Source of the DNA: Platanthera guangdongensis
Lineage: Eukaryota; Streptophyta; Magnoliopsida; Asparagales; Orchidaceae
NCBI GenBank assembly: GCA_039583875.1
Contig: CM077150.1
Span: 278,501-342,500, forward strand
DNA length: 64,000 nucleotides
Direction of reading: 5' to 3'
The notes beneath the pieces are model-generated. The model was not told the DNA's origin. It searched no databases and was given only the letters and a program-made list of their open reading frames with translations. Of this stretch, positions 1 to 10,613 are shown in pieces. Both the position numbers and the translations under genes were made by a program. The number at the start of each line of letters is the position of its first letter. The stretch's first letter is position 1.

Positions 1-1
1 C

Positions 2-343
2 CGGGTCTCCAACTTCAGCCTCCAGACGAATGACGACGCTCTCCGGGACAATCTAGAGTTGATTTCCGAGATCTGCGAAGAAGCCGCTCTCCGTACTGTT
101 GTCTACCAGCAAAGTGCAGCCCGCTATTACAACCGCAGGGTAAGGCCCCGACCAATCAATGTTGGAGACTTGGTCCTCCGCACTCTGGAGGCGGCTGGGA
201 AAGGAACGCAAGGCGATAAGCTATCTCCAACCTGGTAGGGACCCTTTGTCGTCACGGCCATGGTGAAACCAGGAACGTACAAGCTACGCAACGTTGAAGG
301 AAAGACTCTTCCCCGCACATGGAATGCGCAAAACCTGCGTTGA
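2..343 (+). pseudogene. Ty3/gypsy (Tat-lineage) integrase C-terminus, decayed
   Basis: Frame 2 reads the end of a plant gypsy polyprotein: the segment after the integrase core with the VYQQSAARYYNRRVRPR stretch, then VGDLVLR and the GPFVVTAMVKPGTYKL barrel-like segment, ending NAQNLR. The element begins outside the window. Two lesions are visible: an in-frame TAG at 236-238 where relatives have a Glu codon (W-stop-GPF), and TGA at 341-343 where an Arg codon is expected before FYK and a second stop. This is the C-terminus of the enzyme that would insert element cDNA. The downstream order (tandem array, antisense ORF, LTR) matches the Tat lineage (Retand/Grande-like elements), which supports the assignment. 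The copy is dead. Confidence 0.85.
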
Positions 344-529
344 TTTTACAAATGATGTCCAACTTTATGTTTTTGTCAATTATGTAATGCATTTCTTTTT
401 TTAGAATAAAGAACTCTATGGTATGTGTAAGCCGCAGACCTGAACCCGCAAAAGTTATCTTTGCTTAAGTATTACATCATGATGCTGCAAATATTGTATA
501 CTGAAACGGGAAAGCTAATGCACTCAAAC
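344..529. other. Spacer after pol, no gene seen
   Basis: AT-rich untranslated sequence between the pol end and the tandem array of the Tat element. No coding signal was seen. Confidence 0.5.
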
Positions 530-1290
530 ACCCCGTGGGGGCCTGCCCCCCTCACGAAGAAGCCGCGAGTAGCCCTCGCGCAACCTAAGCTTCGAGCCCG
601 ACTCGCGCGCACCGTGGGGGCCTGCCCCCTCACGAAGAAGACGCGAGCAGCCCTCGCGTAACCTAAGCCGCGAGCCCGACTCGCGCGCACCGTGGGGCCC
701 TGCCCCCCTCACGAAGAAGTCGCGAGCAGCCCTCGCGCAACCTAAGCCGCGAGCCAGACTCGCGCACCCCGTGGGGGCCTGCCCCCCTCACAAAGAAGCT
801 GCCAGCAGTCCTCACGCAACCTAAGCCGCGAGCCCGACTCGCGCACTCCGTGGGGGCCTGCCCCCCTCACGAAGAAGCCGCGAGCAGCCCTCGCGTAACC
901 GAAGCCGCGAGCCCGACTCGCGCACCCCGTGGGGGCCTGCGCCCCTCACGAAGAAGCCGCGAGCAGCCCTCGCGCAACCGAAGCCGCGAGCCCGACTCGC
1001 GCAACCCATGGGGGCCTGCCCCCCTCACGAAGAAGTCGCGAGCAGCCCTCGCGCAACCTAAGCCGCGAGCCCGACTCGCGCACCCCATGGGGGCCTGCCC
1101 CCCTCACGAAGAAGCCGCGAGCAACCCTCGCGCAACCTAAGCCGCGAGCCCGACTCACGCACCCCGTGGGGGCCTGCCCCCTCATGAAGAATCCGCGAGC
1201 AGCCCTCGTGCAACCTGAGCCACGAGCCTGACTCGTGCACCACGTCAAGGCCTGCCCCCTCACGAAGAAGCCGCTAGCAGCCCTCACGCA
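530..1290 (+). repeat. ~78 bp tandem repeat array (about 10 units) in the 3' untranslated region of the Tat element
   Basis: About ten head-to-tail units of 76-81 bp. Each begins near GTGGGGGCCTGCCCCCCTCA, continues with CGAAGAAGCCGCGAGCAGCC and closes with a GCGAGCCCGACTCGCGCA-like segment. Units start near 533, 611, 691, 770, 849, 927, 1008, 1086, 1165 and 1243; the last is the most diverged. The first segment is an inverted repeat (GGGGGCCTGCCCCC) and the last can fold (GCGAG..CTCGC). Short ORFs on both strands here are repeat artefacts. Tandem arrays between pol and the 3' LTR are a known habit of Tat elements such as Retand and can seed satellites. Confidence 0.92.
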
Positions 1291-1565
1291 AACTCAGTCG
1301 TGGACTAGAGCCGCACAAACAAAGCTGCAGACTAAAGACGCGCTAACAAAGCCAAACTAATGTCATACAAGACAGCAAGATGACATGAAAAGAATAATGT
1401 CAAACAAAACAACTGAAATGATCCGGCAAAGGGCAAACAACGCCTAAGGGCGATAACAACGAATGTCAAACAAAAAGCAATACGACTGTCTAAACCACAA
1501 AGTACAAATACACAGTTGCGAAAACAAAAGGCTACTACTCGTCATCCGAGACAGAACGCTCGTCT
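1291..1565. other. Spacer, no gene seen
   Basis: A-rich untranslated DNA between the tandem array and the end of the antisense ORF. Confidence 0.4.
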
Positions 1566-3707
1566 TCAGAAATGTCCGCAAAGTTGAGGCTGGATGTCAC
1601 ATCCTAGACTCTTGTTAACTAGGCAAAAGGCCTTTGAGACACCGCGCCGAAGCGCCAGCTCACGAACATCGTCCATCTGGGGCTCCACCTCCTTGGAACA
1701 AATCCCGTCGCGAACCTCCTCTACAATCAAGCTACGGTCTCGCATATAGTCCAGCGAGTCCAGGTATTCTGCAAGTCCTGCAACCTTCATCTCCGATGCA
1801 TAACTGTCAGAAGACAGCATCTCTACTTGGGTCTTCGTCGCCCGTAGCTGAGTATCGAGGCCGGAGACCTCATCCCGTGCCGCCTGTAATTGCGTATCCA
1901 AGCCCAAGGTCTCCTCCTTCGAGTGCTTCAACATCTGGGTGGTCCACTCCACCAGAGTTTTCTCCACCTCCAAAGCCTCACGTGCGTCCTCTAGCTCGGA
2001 CTTCAGCACCGACCCGGTCCGGCAAAACCGCGCAACGTCTTGATCATTCTCCTCCTTCAAGGAGGCAAGCAAGCTCGACGTCAACCGGAGCTTCTCCTGA
2101 AGGGCAAGGTACCCATCCTTCAAACTCACATAGTGGTCATTCCAGGTCACCGCAATCTGGGCTTGAGTCTCTATCTGCACAAAGAAAAGGGCGGAAGTTA
2201 GCACCGATTAATGAAGATGACAAAAAAATCTCCACAACAAGCCAAGACACTTACCGCATCACTCATTTCCCTCAAGGAGGAGGACATCCGAGGGGCCACC
2301 GCCTCCGAAGACACCTGAGGAACTGGGGACGCAAGTATCTACACCTCGGGAGTCGACTCGGGACATACATCAGAAGGGGCCGACGCCGCCACCATATCAA
2401 GGTCAACTGGAGGGGCCGCCATAGCTTTCCTCTTTCGTCTCCCTTCCTGAGAAGTCCCAACAGTCTGAGCTGTGTCCGAAGAGATACCACACCGCAGCAG
2501 CCGTTTCTCCTCCACATAGACAAAAATATTAAAGAGTCGGTTGGCTAGTTCACGAGGCTCTGAAAACCCAAACACCGAAGAGAATTCTCATTCCTTCCCC
2601 CTCACTCGACGACAACGGTCCGGTAACATGTCCCATGCCTCGGGAAGGCCCCGTGAATTCTTAACATACCCAAACAGAGTGTTCCCGTGCCGACGATCTT
2701 TTCGAGTTTCAAGCTCCAACCAACTTTTGTTGCTGCGAACCTCCACCCGTTCGCCGCCATCGGAGCGAACGTCACACCAATCTCAGAATTGGTCCAAGGA
2801 AAGCCGTCCTCCATGCTCGCGAAAGAATGCAGCTAAGCCCATAATTCAGGCAATTCCAACAAGGACAAATTGTGAAATTGGCACCCCATAGAACTTCAAA
2901 ATCTTAATCACCACCTCGCACGACGGAACACGGAAGCCAGACCTCAGAGAAATCTCGCAAATCGTCAGCCAACCACGAGGAGGATTCTGAACTCGCTCCT
3001 CGGCACGTGGGATCCTCACCTCCAAATTGGAAGGAAGCCCATATTTCTTCCTCCAAATCTCCACACCGTCTTTGGTTAAAGAGGAGCGCAAGCGCATCAA
3101 ACCGGAAGAGCGTTTCGAGACCTGCACAGCGTAAAGGTAAAAGGGGTCAAGTTTGCCCAAACTACGTGCAAAACAAATGTGCACCGCACACCGAGTCAAA
3201 GGAGAAAGCCGCCCACATATTCCTGCGTACACGAGGCTCGGTACGCACCAGGCCTGGGCGCGCGCAGCCCGGGCGCGCGCGGCCCGGTCCGCGCGGCATG
3301 CCGCGCGCGGCCTTGCCGGGTGCACCCAGGCCGCGCGCCCGGGGCAGGCCGCGCGCGTGCGCAGGCCGCCCGCCCGGGGCAGGCCGCGCGCTCGCGCGCG
3401 CAGGCCGCGCGCACGGTCGGCCACACACGCGGCCTGCCGCGGCCGCGCGCGACATGAGCACGCGCGGCATGCCGCGCGCGCGGTTGGACACGCGCGCGGC
3501 CTGCCGCGCGCGGCCTGCCACGCACGGCCGCCCGGACGCGCGGCTTGGGCGCGCGGCTTACCGGCCAGGTCGCCCGGGACGCGCGCCAGGTCGTGCGTGG
3601 ATAAGTTCGGCGTTTTTCGCCGGCTGACCCCCCTGCGGCGAGATCGCTCTGAGTACCTTAGAAGCATTGCCCTTCACCTTCTCCACCTGCTCGTCGGAAG
3701 TTGTCAT
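1566..3707 (-). pseudogene. Antisense additional ORF of the Tat element (putative gypsy-type transposon protein, spliced)
   Basis: On the minus strand, opposite to pol, an ATG at 3707 starts MTTSDEQVEKVKGNASKVL, followed by a GC-rich insert (3237-3600) that breaks the frame. The frame resumes with KKYGLPSNLEVRIPRAEERV and a conserved block ending GVPISQF, then GLAAFFREHGGRLSLDQF, which resembles the plant 'putative gypsy type transposon' domain (PF04195-like). A linker (RRKRKAMAAPPVDLDMV) leads to a canonical intron at 2254-2175 (GTAAGT donor, TTTGTGCAG acceptor, phase 0), joining EMSDA to IETQAQIAV. The C-terminal ~200 residues are a coiled coil rich in Leu, Glu and Lys. Several in-frame stops, for example after PESTPEV, make this copy non-functional. 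Tat elements are known for an antisense ORF in this position; its role is unknown. Confidence 0.72.
3237..3600. repeat. CpG-saturated degenerate repeat inside the antisense ORF
   Basis: About 360 bp built from permutations of GCGCGCGGCC, GGCCGCGCGC and GGCATGCCGCGCG, close to 85-90% G+C and very dense in CpG. It breaks the antisense frame and creates Ala/Arg/Pro-rich ORFs on both strands that are not credible proteins. Confidence 0.8.
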
Positions 3708-3770
3708 GATGGTAGGAAAGAGGGGCAGCAGGAAATCCTTCTTCCCTCGCTCGCAGCGCTCTCCGGCAAA

Positions 3771-3788
3771 AAGAATTTGGGGGGCAAT
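3771..3788 (+). promoter_or_regulatory. Polypurine tract of the Tat element
   Basis: AAAAGAATTTGGGGGGCAAT directly abuts the TG that begins the LTR. It would prime plus-strand synthesis. Confidence 0.6.
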
Positions 3789-4271
3789 TGATGGGTTACA
3801 CCATCATTTTATAGGGAAGGCTCCCCCATGATCTCCTCCCAAAATGGGAGATCATGGGGTTGACTAGTCAACCCCACCTCCCATGATGAGGAGAACATGG
3901 GGGGTGGGGCCCACTCCCTCTCTTTTCACTAAAGCCACCCCCATTGGGAGGTAACCACCGGCCGACCGCCACCACCGGCCGCCGCCACCGACTGGCCGCC
4001 GCCGGTGGAGTGGTCTCCGCCAGCCGGGCATCAGTCGCCGGACAGGCCACGACCCACAGACGACTAGGCCACCGCCGCGCCCGCTAGGCAGCCTGCAGCC
4101 GGCGAGGCTGCGGCCAGGGCACCGCGGGCTCTGGCCAGGCCGCCGCCGGCCTGGTAGCGGCTGCAAGGCAGGCCGCCGCCGGCCTGGCCGTAACCGCAGG
4201 CTTGGCCGCGGTCCAGTCCGCCCCTTGGCCGGCCACCGCCGGCGCAGGGCCGCCCCATTGCCGTGGACGGC

Positions 4272-4332
<61 letters not shown>

Positions 4333-5270
4333 TCCGATCATGGTGGGCTTTCCTCGCCGTCCGATCTGGTGGGTAACCACCCACTAACCCACTACATTGG
4401 TGGTGGGGCCTGCCATGATCCTCTCCTGGAGGCTATACAAGGAGTCTCATGGCCTCCTCATTCATCATCTTTTGGCTCCAGATTATCTTCTTACTCAGGT
4501 CAGAGCTCTGCCGGACTACTCCCTCAGGTCATCCTACAGCCACCTCCAGCCACCTTGAGCCACCGCGAGCCACCACGAGCCACCACGAACCACTAGAGCA
4601 CCACCAGCCGAAAAACGCCCAAGTCCCAGAGCGAGCAGAGGAGGAAGAAGACGATCCTTACAAGTAGGCGCGCGGCGGACCCGCAATCCAAGCTACAGAG
4701 CACCAGTGCCGCCACTCGAATTCTAGTACTCAAAGCGCTCCCGCGATGCAGCCTGTTGCCCGCGGGGAGCTGTAGTCCTCTTCTCTCACCTCAAGTTGTA
4801 ACGGGAGCGGTCTGTCCTCCCGATTCACCAAACGCATTGTAACCGCAAGCAGCTAGTGGATTTTGACCGGCACAGATCCGGTCACGTGGTTTTTACCCAA
4901 TTGAGGGGTTTTCCACGTCATCACATCTTGAGTCAATCTTTCCTTTTCTCTGACCGTGTGCGCGCTCGACCGCCCCGCAAGCTAAGGCGGTCCAATTGAA
5001 TCCGGTCCGACCGGGACATCGAGTTAGCCCGCAACAATAATAAAATTTGGCGAATGGTAACTTCAATTCGTTTTTGGCTATCCGCAACCCTAAATTTTAA
5101 AAACACTTGCATTCTTTTGTGTTTAACCGCAGCCCAAAGCTTACAACTTTAAGCTCTAGCGTATTCCGTCTTCAGTCATACCAAACCCCTCGTGTATTCC
5201 CTTTGGTTTCTCTTTCCCCTCGTTGAAGCTGCCCGACACCTCCTTCATCGGCTAAGAACGGGGTGCGACA
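3789..5270 (+). mobile_element. 3' LTR of the Tat gypsy element (~1.48 kb)
   Basis: The segment starts TGATGGGTTACACCATCA just after the polypurine tract and ends GGGGTGCGACA. The partner LTR lies outside the window, so the borders rest on TG..CA ends and the tract alone. It contains a GC-rich imperfect repeat (3960-4260), a 57-base C run and a CTATACAAGG TATA-like site near 4433. No credible protein is encoded. Confidence 0.65.
4275..4331 (+). repeat. Homopolymer of 57 cytosines
   Basis: An uninterrupted C run within the LTR, flanked by GGACGGCCTG and GTCCGATCAT. All poly-Pro and poly-Gly ORFs here are artefacts of it. Confidence 0.98.
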
Positions 5271-5633
5271 AGTCAAATATCGGGTTGTGACAATCATGTT
5301 GCAGCTAATATCTCACTCTGATTGAAAAAAACAGGTAAATTTTGATGGATATTCAAATAAAAATATCATCAAATTAACGTAAATTATTACCATCAAACAT
5401 ATACAATATATGCATGAGTCACAAGCAAAACCATACATTATATGCATGAGTCACAGGGCACGCGCACGGGCTTTGTGGAATCCCTAACTACAATCATGAT
5501 AGAACTCTACCTCTATAACAACACACATTTTTAAATATAACAAATCTATAAAATGAATTTCAGTTTTTAACATTAAGAATATATAAATTTAAAATTTTGA
5601 ATTTTTTGTAATGAAGATTCATGAGTAAAATTA

Positions 5634-5634
<1 letters not shown>
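5271..5634. other. AT-rich spacer, no gene seen
   Basis: Flanking DNA of the Tat insertion. A short direct repeat containing ATATGCATGAGTCACA occurs near 5408 and 5438. No coding potential was seen. Confidence 0.4.

Positions 5635-5726
<92 letters not shown>
5635..5726. repeat. (TA)46 microsatellite
   Basis: Perfect TA dinucleotide tract of 92 bp, directly adjoining hairpin-repeat copy A. Confidence 0.98.
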
Positions 5727-5727
<1 letters not shown>

Positions 5728-5935
5728 GAGCATCTTCGCACGGGCTACGTCCGTGCTCAATGCTCTCGGGCGGCCTGCGGCCGCATCAGGCGGGCTTCGC
5801 CCGCCTGCACACGGGCTTAGCCCGTGCTTAATGCTCCGAGCGGCCTTCGTCCGCATAAAAGCGGGCACCGCTTCCACGCAATTCGCCCACTCGACGCCGC
5901 AACCGCCACTCGTGTCCCCGCATTTAACCGGCTAG
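5727..5935 (+). repeat. GC-hairpin dispersed repeat, copy A
   Basis: Begins CGAGCATCTTCGCACGGGCT and carries a run of short hairpins: a GCACGGGC-type stem, GCGGCC/GGCCGC, GGCGGGC-TTC-GCCCGCC, and GCACGGGC-TTA-GCCCGTGC. It ends with a GCTTCCACGCAATTC segment. About 200 bp align with copy B (8524-8735) in the same orientation. The family is unassigned; a Helitron-like or other structured terminus is possible. Confidence 0.7.
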
Positions 5936-6529
5936 GCACTGCAAACGTTACTCACCTCCCCGCGGCGCATATGCAAACAATTGATATTTTTTGCCTATGA
6001 TTTCCACTAAATGAGCCGAGTTGGTGAATTACGTGGAGATTTTTTCACGTAATTCACATGCTTGGCCCCATACCCGCATTCAAGCACAGGGACCCGTACC
6101 TTGCAGTTTTTGCCTATGATTTCCACTATGATTCCCACTATGATTGCCACAATTATCTATGCTTGAATCATATTTAAGCGAAAATCGGATTTCTACTATG
6201 ATTTAGTTTTCCAATGATGAATCAAAATAGGATTGCTCCTATATGACATTTGAAATGAGTAGAGAACCAGTACATCACTTATAAATAGCAATTAAGAACT
6301 AATTCATACATCAAAATTCCCAGATTTTTTTTATTACATACAAAGGATTGAGTAAGATTCACACTGTTAAGAACCCCCGGAGCACGTGGTTGAGATCTTG
6401 GCACTTGCAGGTCGTCTCATCATGAACCAGATCTTGGCACTCCATCGCTATACACATAAGCTCTGCTATTTTGTTGAATTCTATCACTAATACGACTAAA
6501 CATTATTGAAAGCAGAGGGAGGCCTTAGG
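5936..6529. other. No gene seen
   Basis: AT-rich DNA with local repeats (TTTGCCTATGATTTCCACTA occurs near 5990 and 6108). No ORF of interest. Confidence 0.4.
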
Positions 6530-6530
6530 T

Positions 6531-6660
6531 GCCGTTTGGCATGATGGCGGTGGTCATGAACACGGTGATTAGGAACTATAGGTCATGAACTTTTATGTTC
6601 AAAATTAGCTTTTTTTACTTGATGGCGGTCATTGTTGTTGTCAATTGTCATGCCAAACAC
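6531..6660. mobile_element. Possible short MITE
   Basis: GCCGTTTGGCATGATGGCGG at the left is mirrored by the reverse complement GTTTGGCATGAC..GCCATC near 6625-6660, so the ~130 bp piece can fold on itself. No convincing target-site duplication was found. Confidence 0.3.
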
Positions 6661-7917
6661 ATCGTATGACAGTGGTGTTTTTCTCCAAATTCAGCGGAGC
6701 GAAAACATCGTTGCGGCAAACATAGGCGATGTATTATTTTAACCTAAGTCTTTAGAGAAGGAAATTGGCTTTCAAATAGTTGATATCAAAGAACTCCGGC
6801 CCTTCATCTTATGCTTGCCTGCACTCGGTTCATTAGGACCTTCTCATTTCAGAAATTTGTACAGGAAAGAAAAATTATTTCAATTTAAGGTTTAAAAAAA
6901 AGAGAACTTGGAGATTGAGGACAAAATATGAAGGGTTGATTTGTCAACTACTCACAAAGGCTGTAAATCTACCATGCTTAAGCCCATGAATGAAAAAAAA
7001 AATCCTGCAATATTTGTGGATAATATTCTGTGCGGTTTGATTTTTCGTGCATAATAATAAAAAATTTCACACGCCACCGCTGCCGTCGGAGCTGGCGACG
7101 GCCTGTCTGGCCTACCCCCGCCGGGTTCGTCGGCGACCGGCGACCCCGTCGGTGGAGACCGGTCAGGCTGCAGCCGGCTCCGTCGACAGCGGTGGCGTAT
7201 TAAATGTTTTATTACTTTTATACAAACAGCCGCAGTCGCCGGCTCCGTCGACCCCGTCACGCGCGACCGACGCGGACTTGCAACTTCTGTTGGCTTTCGC
7301 ACTTCCGCGTCTCAGATTGCTGCTCGGCTTCGCCAACTCTCTCACCTCAGCCTTCATGGCGCCAATGAAAATTACAGAAAATAGCCACACCACAATGAAA
7401 ATTAGGCTTAATAAAAAACATTTCATGCAGTTATTTGATCTCCTACAATCCAAAAAGAAATAACATTTCCTCTTTATTGTTACCGTACAGCTAAGAGAAG
7501 AGTGAAAAGATGTATTAAAAAATATGAAGAGAGAGATTCTTTCACAACACTTGCATTGCGGGCTTTTTTGGACTTTTTCTCAATATTGCCATCAGAATCA
7601 TCACCGCGTTTCCTGCAAATATATAAAATATTATAAGAAATAAGCATAATAAATCATTTGTTAAATTTTATTAATGAAAAAAGATTATCAGATTTCCAAA
7701 CCTTCTCCATCTTGAAACTTTGTCGGTAGGGCGGCGGGAATTTGTATTGGTAAACCTGCGGTGGCGGTGATTTATAATGATAAACCGGCGGGGGAGAGTA
7801 GGCAGACGGCGGCGGAGATTTACCACGGTACACTGGAGGCGGCCAAGCTCTGCTTCTCTTCCTCTCCCACTGCTCCTCATCAATTCATTAATAAAAGAAA
7901 AGTAAAAACAAACACTT
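6661..7917. other. No recognisable gene
   Basis: Mixed DNA. 7070-7340 is GC-rich and repeats CCGTCGGTGGAGACCGG-like pieces, which could be a captured fragment, but I could not assign a reading frame. Confidence 0.3.
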
Positions 7918-8280
7918 TCTCTCTCTCTCCCCCTCTCTCCAGACAATCTCTCTCCGTCTCTCTCTCTCTCTCCCCGTCTCTCTCTCTCTCTCCCCGCTCT
8001 CTCTCCCGCTCTGTTCTCTCCCCGCTCTCTCTCCCGCTCTGTTCTCTCTCCAGCCCTGTCGCTGCCCTCCCACTCTCTGTTCTCTCTCCCCCTCTCTCTC
8101 CAGATAATCTCTCTCCCTCCCACTTTCTGTTCTCTCTCCCCCTCTCTCTCCAGATAATCTCTCTCCAGATAATCTCTCTCCCTCCCACTTTCTGTTCTCT
8201 CTCCCCCTCTCTCTCCAGATAATCTTTCTCCCGCTCTGTTCTCTCCCCACTCTCTCACCCGCTCTGTTCTCTCCCCGGCC
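7918..8280 (+). repeat. CT-rich minisatellite
   Basis: CTCTCTCC simple sequence organised into higher-order units of about 55-60 bp containing CCAGATAATCTCTCTCCCTC and CCCACTTTCTGTTCTCTC. The Arg/Glu-rich and Ser/Leu-rich ORFs on both strands are artefacts. Confidence 0.9.
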
Positions 8281-8523
8281 CTGCCGCTGCCCTCCCACTC
8301 TTGTCAGTTTATATTAACTTTCAAGCGGTGATGAAGAGCGGCGCTGCTTTCAAGCGGTGGATGAAGAGCGGCAAGTGTTTTTTCCTTGGTGTAAGCGGCG
8401 TGAGTGGCGAGGGTTAGAAAACCTGCATTTAATTTCGTTTTTTTTAAGATGAGGAAACAACTGTTGCTTGCGGAGGAAGTACCGAAGTAGGCGGATGAGC
8501 TTTTTACGAAAATGACCTGCGTG

Positions 8524-8750
8524 ACGAGCATCTTCGCACGGGCTACGCCCGTGCTCGATGCTCTCGGGCGGCCTTCGGCCGCATCAGGCGGGCTTCGCCC
8601 GCCTGCATACGGGCTTTGTCTGCTTGCACCCAGGCTTCACCTATGCTTGATCCTCTGGGTGGCCTTTGGCCGCGAAGAATCAGGCCCCGCTTCCACGCAA
8701 TTCTTTGGCTCAGCGCCGTAACCGTCAATCGCTGCCACGCGATGCGTATA
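8524..8750 (+). repeat. GC-hairpin dispersed repeat, copy B
   Basis: Nearly identical to copy A over the first ~90 bp. Perfect hairpins lie at 8536-8554 (8 bp arms, TAC loop), 8568-8582 (closing on a CTTCG-type loop) and 8587-8603 (7 bp arms). It ends in GCGTATATATATATG, so this copy also abuts TA repeats, but on the opposite side from copy A. Confidence 0.7.
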
Positions 8751-9838
8751 TATATATGACTTTTTAGAGCACAGGGAGGTGGAAGGGTGCTCGACATGTG
8801 TTGTCGGTCATATGGCTTCGACCTCACTTGGCGGGCTCTGGTTGCCTTCGGCGGGCTCAGCTCAGTTGGAGATGAGGGAGTGGCGGAAAGCCATTTTCCA
8901 GCAGGTCCAGCCACCGGAATGCGTGGAGGAAGCGTCCACTCATCCAGCAACGATGGCATGGGAGACGTCCAGGCTTCGGCGAGGAGTCAAATGAGGCTGG
9001 AAGGTTATCATCACAAAGGAGAGGTCGAGAACTAATCCCAACACGAAGAAGAGCTGAAGGAATACAAATAATATCAATGAAGAGAAGTACGACCATATTG
9101 ATACCTGAATTTACTGTCATTTTCTCTGTACAATGGCAGTCTAAGAAAGCTGATATTAACCATTAGGATTCATCATGTTCCTGTATATATAGAATTAAAT
9201 TTGTGCATAGTTGGTGTACTTAAATTATAAGTTGATGGAGGAAGATGAGTAAGCATACCTTATGAACATGAAAAATAAGAAATGACACCAGAATGCAATA
9301 ATTATATCAGCCAGAAAAACAAATAACCCTAAGAAACAAAATATGAAATTGGTGATAATTTTTGATATTTAGAACATGAACCAAAACTAATTGCATGTAA
9401 TTAAAGGTCATTACAATATGTTTCAGTTGTGCATTATGTTTTTAAAACTAATTTGTATGTTCCAGTAGCAGTGAAGTTGAAAAGAGAACATCACGTATAA
9501 ATTTGGTTTTCAGAGAACCATGGAAGCAAAATCAAACATTGGGAATATAGACATGTAAATAATCATGCAACGTATGAAGCAAAATCTAGTAATAAAAGAA
9601 TGAAGCAATTGCATGAGATTTGAGTAAAAAATTTTACGGGAGCACAAACTCTATATATGCATTTAACGAATATGAATCCCAATTTCCTGCCTGATGACGC
9701 TTGCACATAAAATGTAGTGAGAATTAATGAGCAAAATAAACATTTGAAACTTCAGGTGTATTGGAATCTGACCCGTGAAAAGAAGTCCCACCAAACGGAG
9801 GCTTAGTGTTGATCCTTGTGATCAAGTTTCCCTTTAAT
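8751..9838. other. No recognisable gene; left flank of the copia insertion
   Basis: 8760-9030 is GC-balanced and has short ORFs on both strands that I do not recognise. The rest is AT-rich. This DNA was contiguous with 18533 onward before the insertion at 9844. Confidence 0.35.
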
Positions 9839-10181
9839 AAGAGTGTTGGGTATTGTATCCACGATTACCTAGATTTGAGGAAGCCCCCTGTCAAGCTAAG
9901 ATGAATTCACAATGTATTTGACGAAACATTTTAAGTTGTACTTGCAGTACCTCCACGCTAAGTGCACACCAATGTCAGGGTGCAGTAGGTCAATATACAC
10001 GGGTCTGCACGACGTAATCCCTCGTTGAGCAGATCAGTGTGTTGGCCTATGTGTACTCTCTCTATTGGAGTGCACTTACTTTCAAGTACAAGGTCGCTCA
10101 TATGCAAGAGAAGACAAGGAGCACAGAGGATCAGGGAGCAACTCCTGGGGTGGAAGACGAAATATCTTCCAAGGCAAATTC

Positions 10182-10497
10182 GACGAGAATCACCAAGTGA
10201 TTCTCGCCGATTCGGCGAGAATCACTAGTGATTCTCGCCGAATCGACGAGAATCATTAGTGATTCTCGCCGACTCCTTCTGGCCATCTCAAAATGGTGCC
10301 AAGTAAGATTCGGCGAGAATCACTTGTGATTCCCGCCGAACCAGTGGCCAAGCAGCCCATGAATACAAAGTCAAATTCGTTGAGAATCGACAAGAGATTC
10401 GACGAGAATCACAAACGATTCTCGACGAATCGTCGAGAATCACTTGGTGATTCTCGCCGATTCGTCGAGAATCGTCTGCGATTCTCGCCGATTTTTA
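10182..10497. promoter_or_regulatory. Palindrome array in U3 of the 5' LTR
   Basis: At least six inverted repeats built on GAGAATCAC/GTGATTCTC with CGCCGA flanks. The best, at 10208-10245, is a perfect 38 bp palindrome whose half is CGATTCGGCGAGAATCACT. Spacers vary from 0 to about 4 bases. It lies about 120-430 bp upstream of the TATA box, the position expected for an LTR enhancer. Confidence 0.85.
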
Positions 10498-10613
10498 CTT
10501 GGCCTTTTCTCAGAATGCTGCTGAACCGGATTCTGCTTCTGGATTAGTTTGAACCGGATTTTGGGGATTTCTTTTGTGGGTCCCACAAACGGTCATCTTT
10601 GAGAATACTACAG

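Noticed and set aside
530..1290. Regular ~78 bp repeats resembling a CRISPR array
   Set aside because: Units are contiguous with no unique spacers, the DNA is plant nuclear, and the array belongs to a Tat retroelement.
2846..3667. Reading the Ala/Arg-rich N-terminal part as a genuine protein domain
   Set aside because: It translates the CpG-rich repeat block; only the C-terminal part resembles the transposon protein family.
4064..4596. Poly-Gly and poly-Pro ORFs
   Set aside because: Created by the C57 homopolymer inside an LTR.
5560..5935. ORFs with (YI)n repeats
   Set aside because: Translation of the (TA)46 microsatellite.
7671..8298. Arg/Glu/Gly-rich ORFs of 100-195 codons
   Set aside because: Six-frame readings of the CT-rich minisatellite.
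5727..8750. Treating the two hairpin repeats as LTRs of one element
   Set aside because: They lack TG..CA ends, a target duplication, a primer site and coding sequence between them, and similarity stops without common borders.
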